Origin: Procambarus clarkii
Lineage: Eukaryota; Arthropoda; Malacostraca; Decapoda; Cambaridae
Length of the DNA stretch: 64,000 bases
Direction of reading: 5' to 3'
Assembly (NCBI RefSeq): GCF_040958095.1
Contig: NC_091172.1
Span: forward strand, 25,174,562 to 25,238,561
Part shown: positions 63,711 through 64,000 of the stretch, piece after piece
Layout of the letters: the number at the start of each line of letters is the position of its first letter
How positions within the stretch are numbered: position 1 is the stretch's first letter
Notes under the pieces: model-generated
Seen by the model: the letters and a program-made list of their open reading frames with translations, nothing else
Database searches by the model: none
What the model was told of the DNA's origin: nothing
Position numbers and translations under genes: made by a program

Positions 63711-64000
63711 TACTGCAGCAGACATGGACGTGTTCACCATACTGCAGCAGACATCGACGTGTTCACCATACTGCAGCAGACATCGACGTGTTCACCATAC
63801 TGCTGCAGACATCGACGTGTTCACCATACTGCAGCAGACATCGACGTGTTCACCATACTGCAGCAGACATCGACGTGTTCACCATACTGCAGCAGACATG
63901 TACGTGTTCACCATACTGCAGCAGACATCGACGTGTTCACCATACTGCAGCAGACCTCGACGTGTCCACCATACTGCAGCAGACATCGACGTGTTCACCA
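63711..64000. repeat. 29-bp minisatellite reaching the window end
   Basis: The unit CCATACTGCAGCAGACATCG plus ACGTGTTCA repeats 10 times at 29-bp spacing and is cut by the window edge. Variants include CATGGACG, CTGCTGCAG and GTGTCCACC. Confidence 0.96.

Overview
This is a eukaryotic window with spliced genes, GT-AG introns, SINEs, LINEs, DNA transposons and many mini- and microsatellites. There are no operons or bacterial features. The gene content and repeat mix suggest an arthropod, most likely a decapod crustacean: abundant tRNA-headed SINEs, CR1-like LINEs, a Penelope-like element, a DIRS-type element, CA/TG microsatellites and CCTAA-rich stretches. The decapod assignment is inference from repeat style, not a database match.

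Three genes are supported, all on the + strand. (1) A small secreted C1q-domain protein (2367-5145) has three coding exons that I could join in frame to 250 aa. (2) A complete U2SURP/SR140 orthologue, a U2 snRNP-associated splicing factor, has 22 coding exons from 19111 to 51360. They join in frame to 936 aa with RRM, SURP, CID-type, DGIPI-acidic, cwf21 and RS-tail regions in the family order. A GC-rich promoter and a noncoding first exon lie near 15900-16250. (3) A probable first coding exon of a secreted protein (57874-58140) has further exons that probably lie beyond the window.

The rest is repeat-dominated. 1-2320: a tandem duplication, a LINE fragment and a SINE. 5257-15900: minisatellites, CCTAA-rich DNA, a broken Penelope-like element (RT plus GIY-YIG), LINE fragments, and a LINE and a SINE that meet tail to tail. 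Introns of U2SURP: a 24-bp minisatellite, a deleted pogo/Tigger-like element with a foldback nested in it, a recently active-looking LINE with a (TAC)n tail, and a truncated DIRS-like element with inverted termini and a tyrosine-recombinase remnant that is itself broken by a LINE fragment. 51700-64000: foldbacks, a MITE inserted in a LINE with a clear target duplication, a 17-bp GC-rich minisatellite, several SINEs and further satellites.

Most interesting are: (a) a 15-copy, 32-bp array in the C1q intron that starts exactly at the true splice donor and regenerates a donor-like CAG|GTGAGT at every unit; (b) a family of about 104-bp units and head-to-head dimers, related to the Penelope-like termini, flanked by 11-12 bp target duplications and carrying a hammerhead-like core; (c) three separate foldbacks with tRNA-promoter-like cores; and (d) several datable nested insertions.
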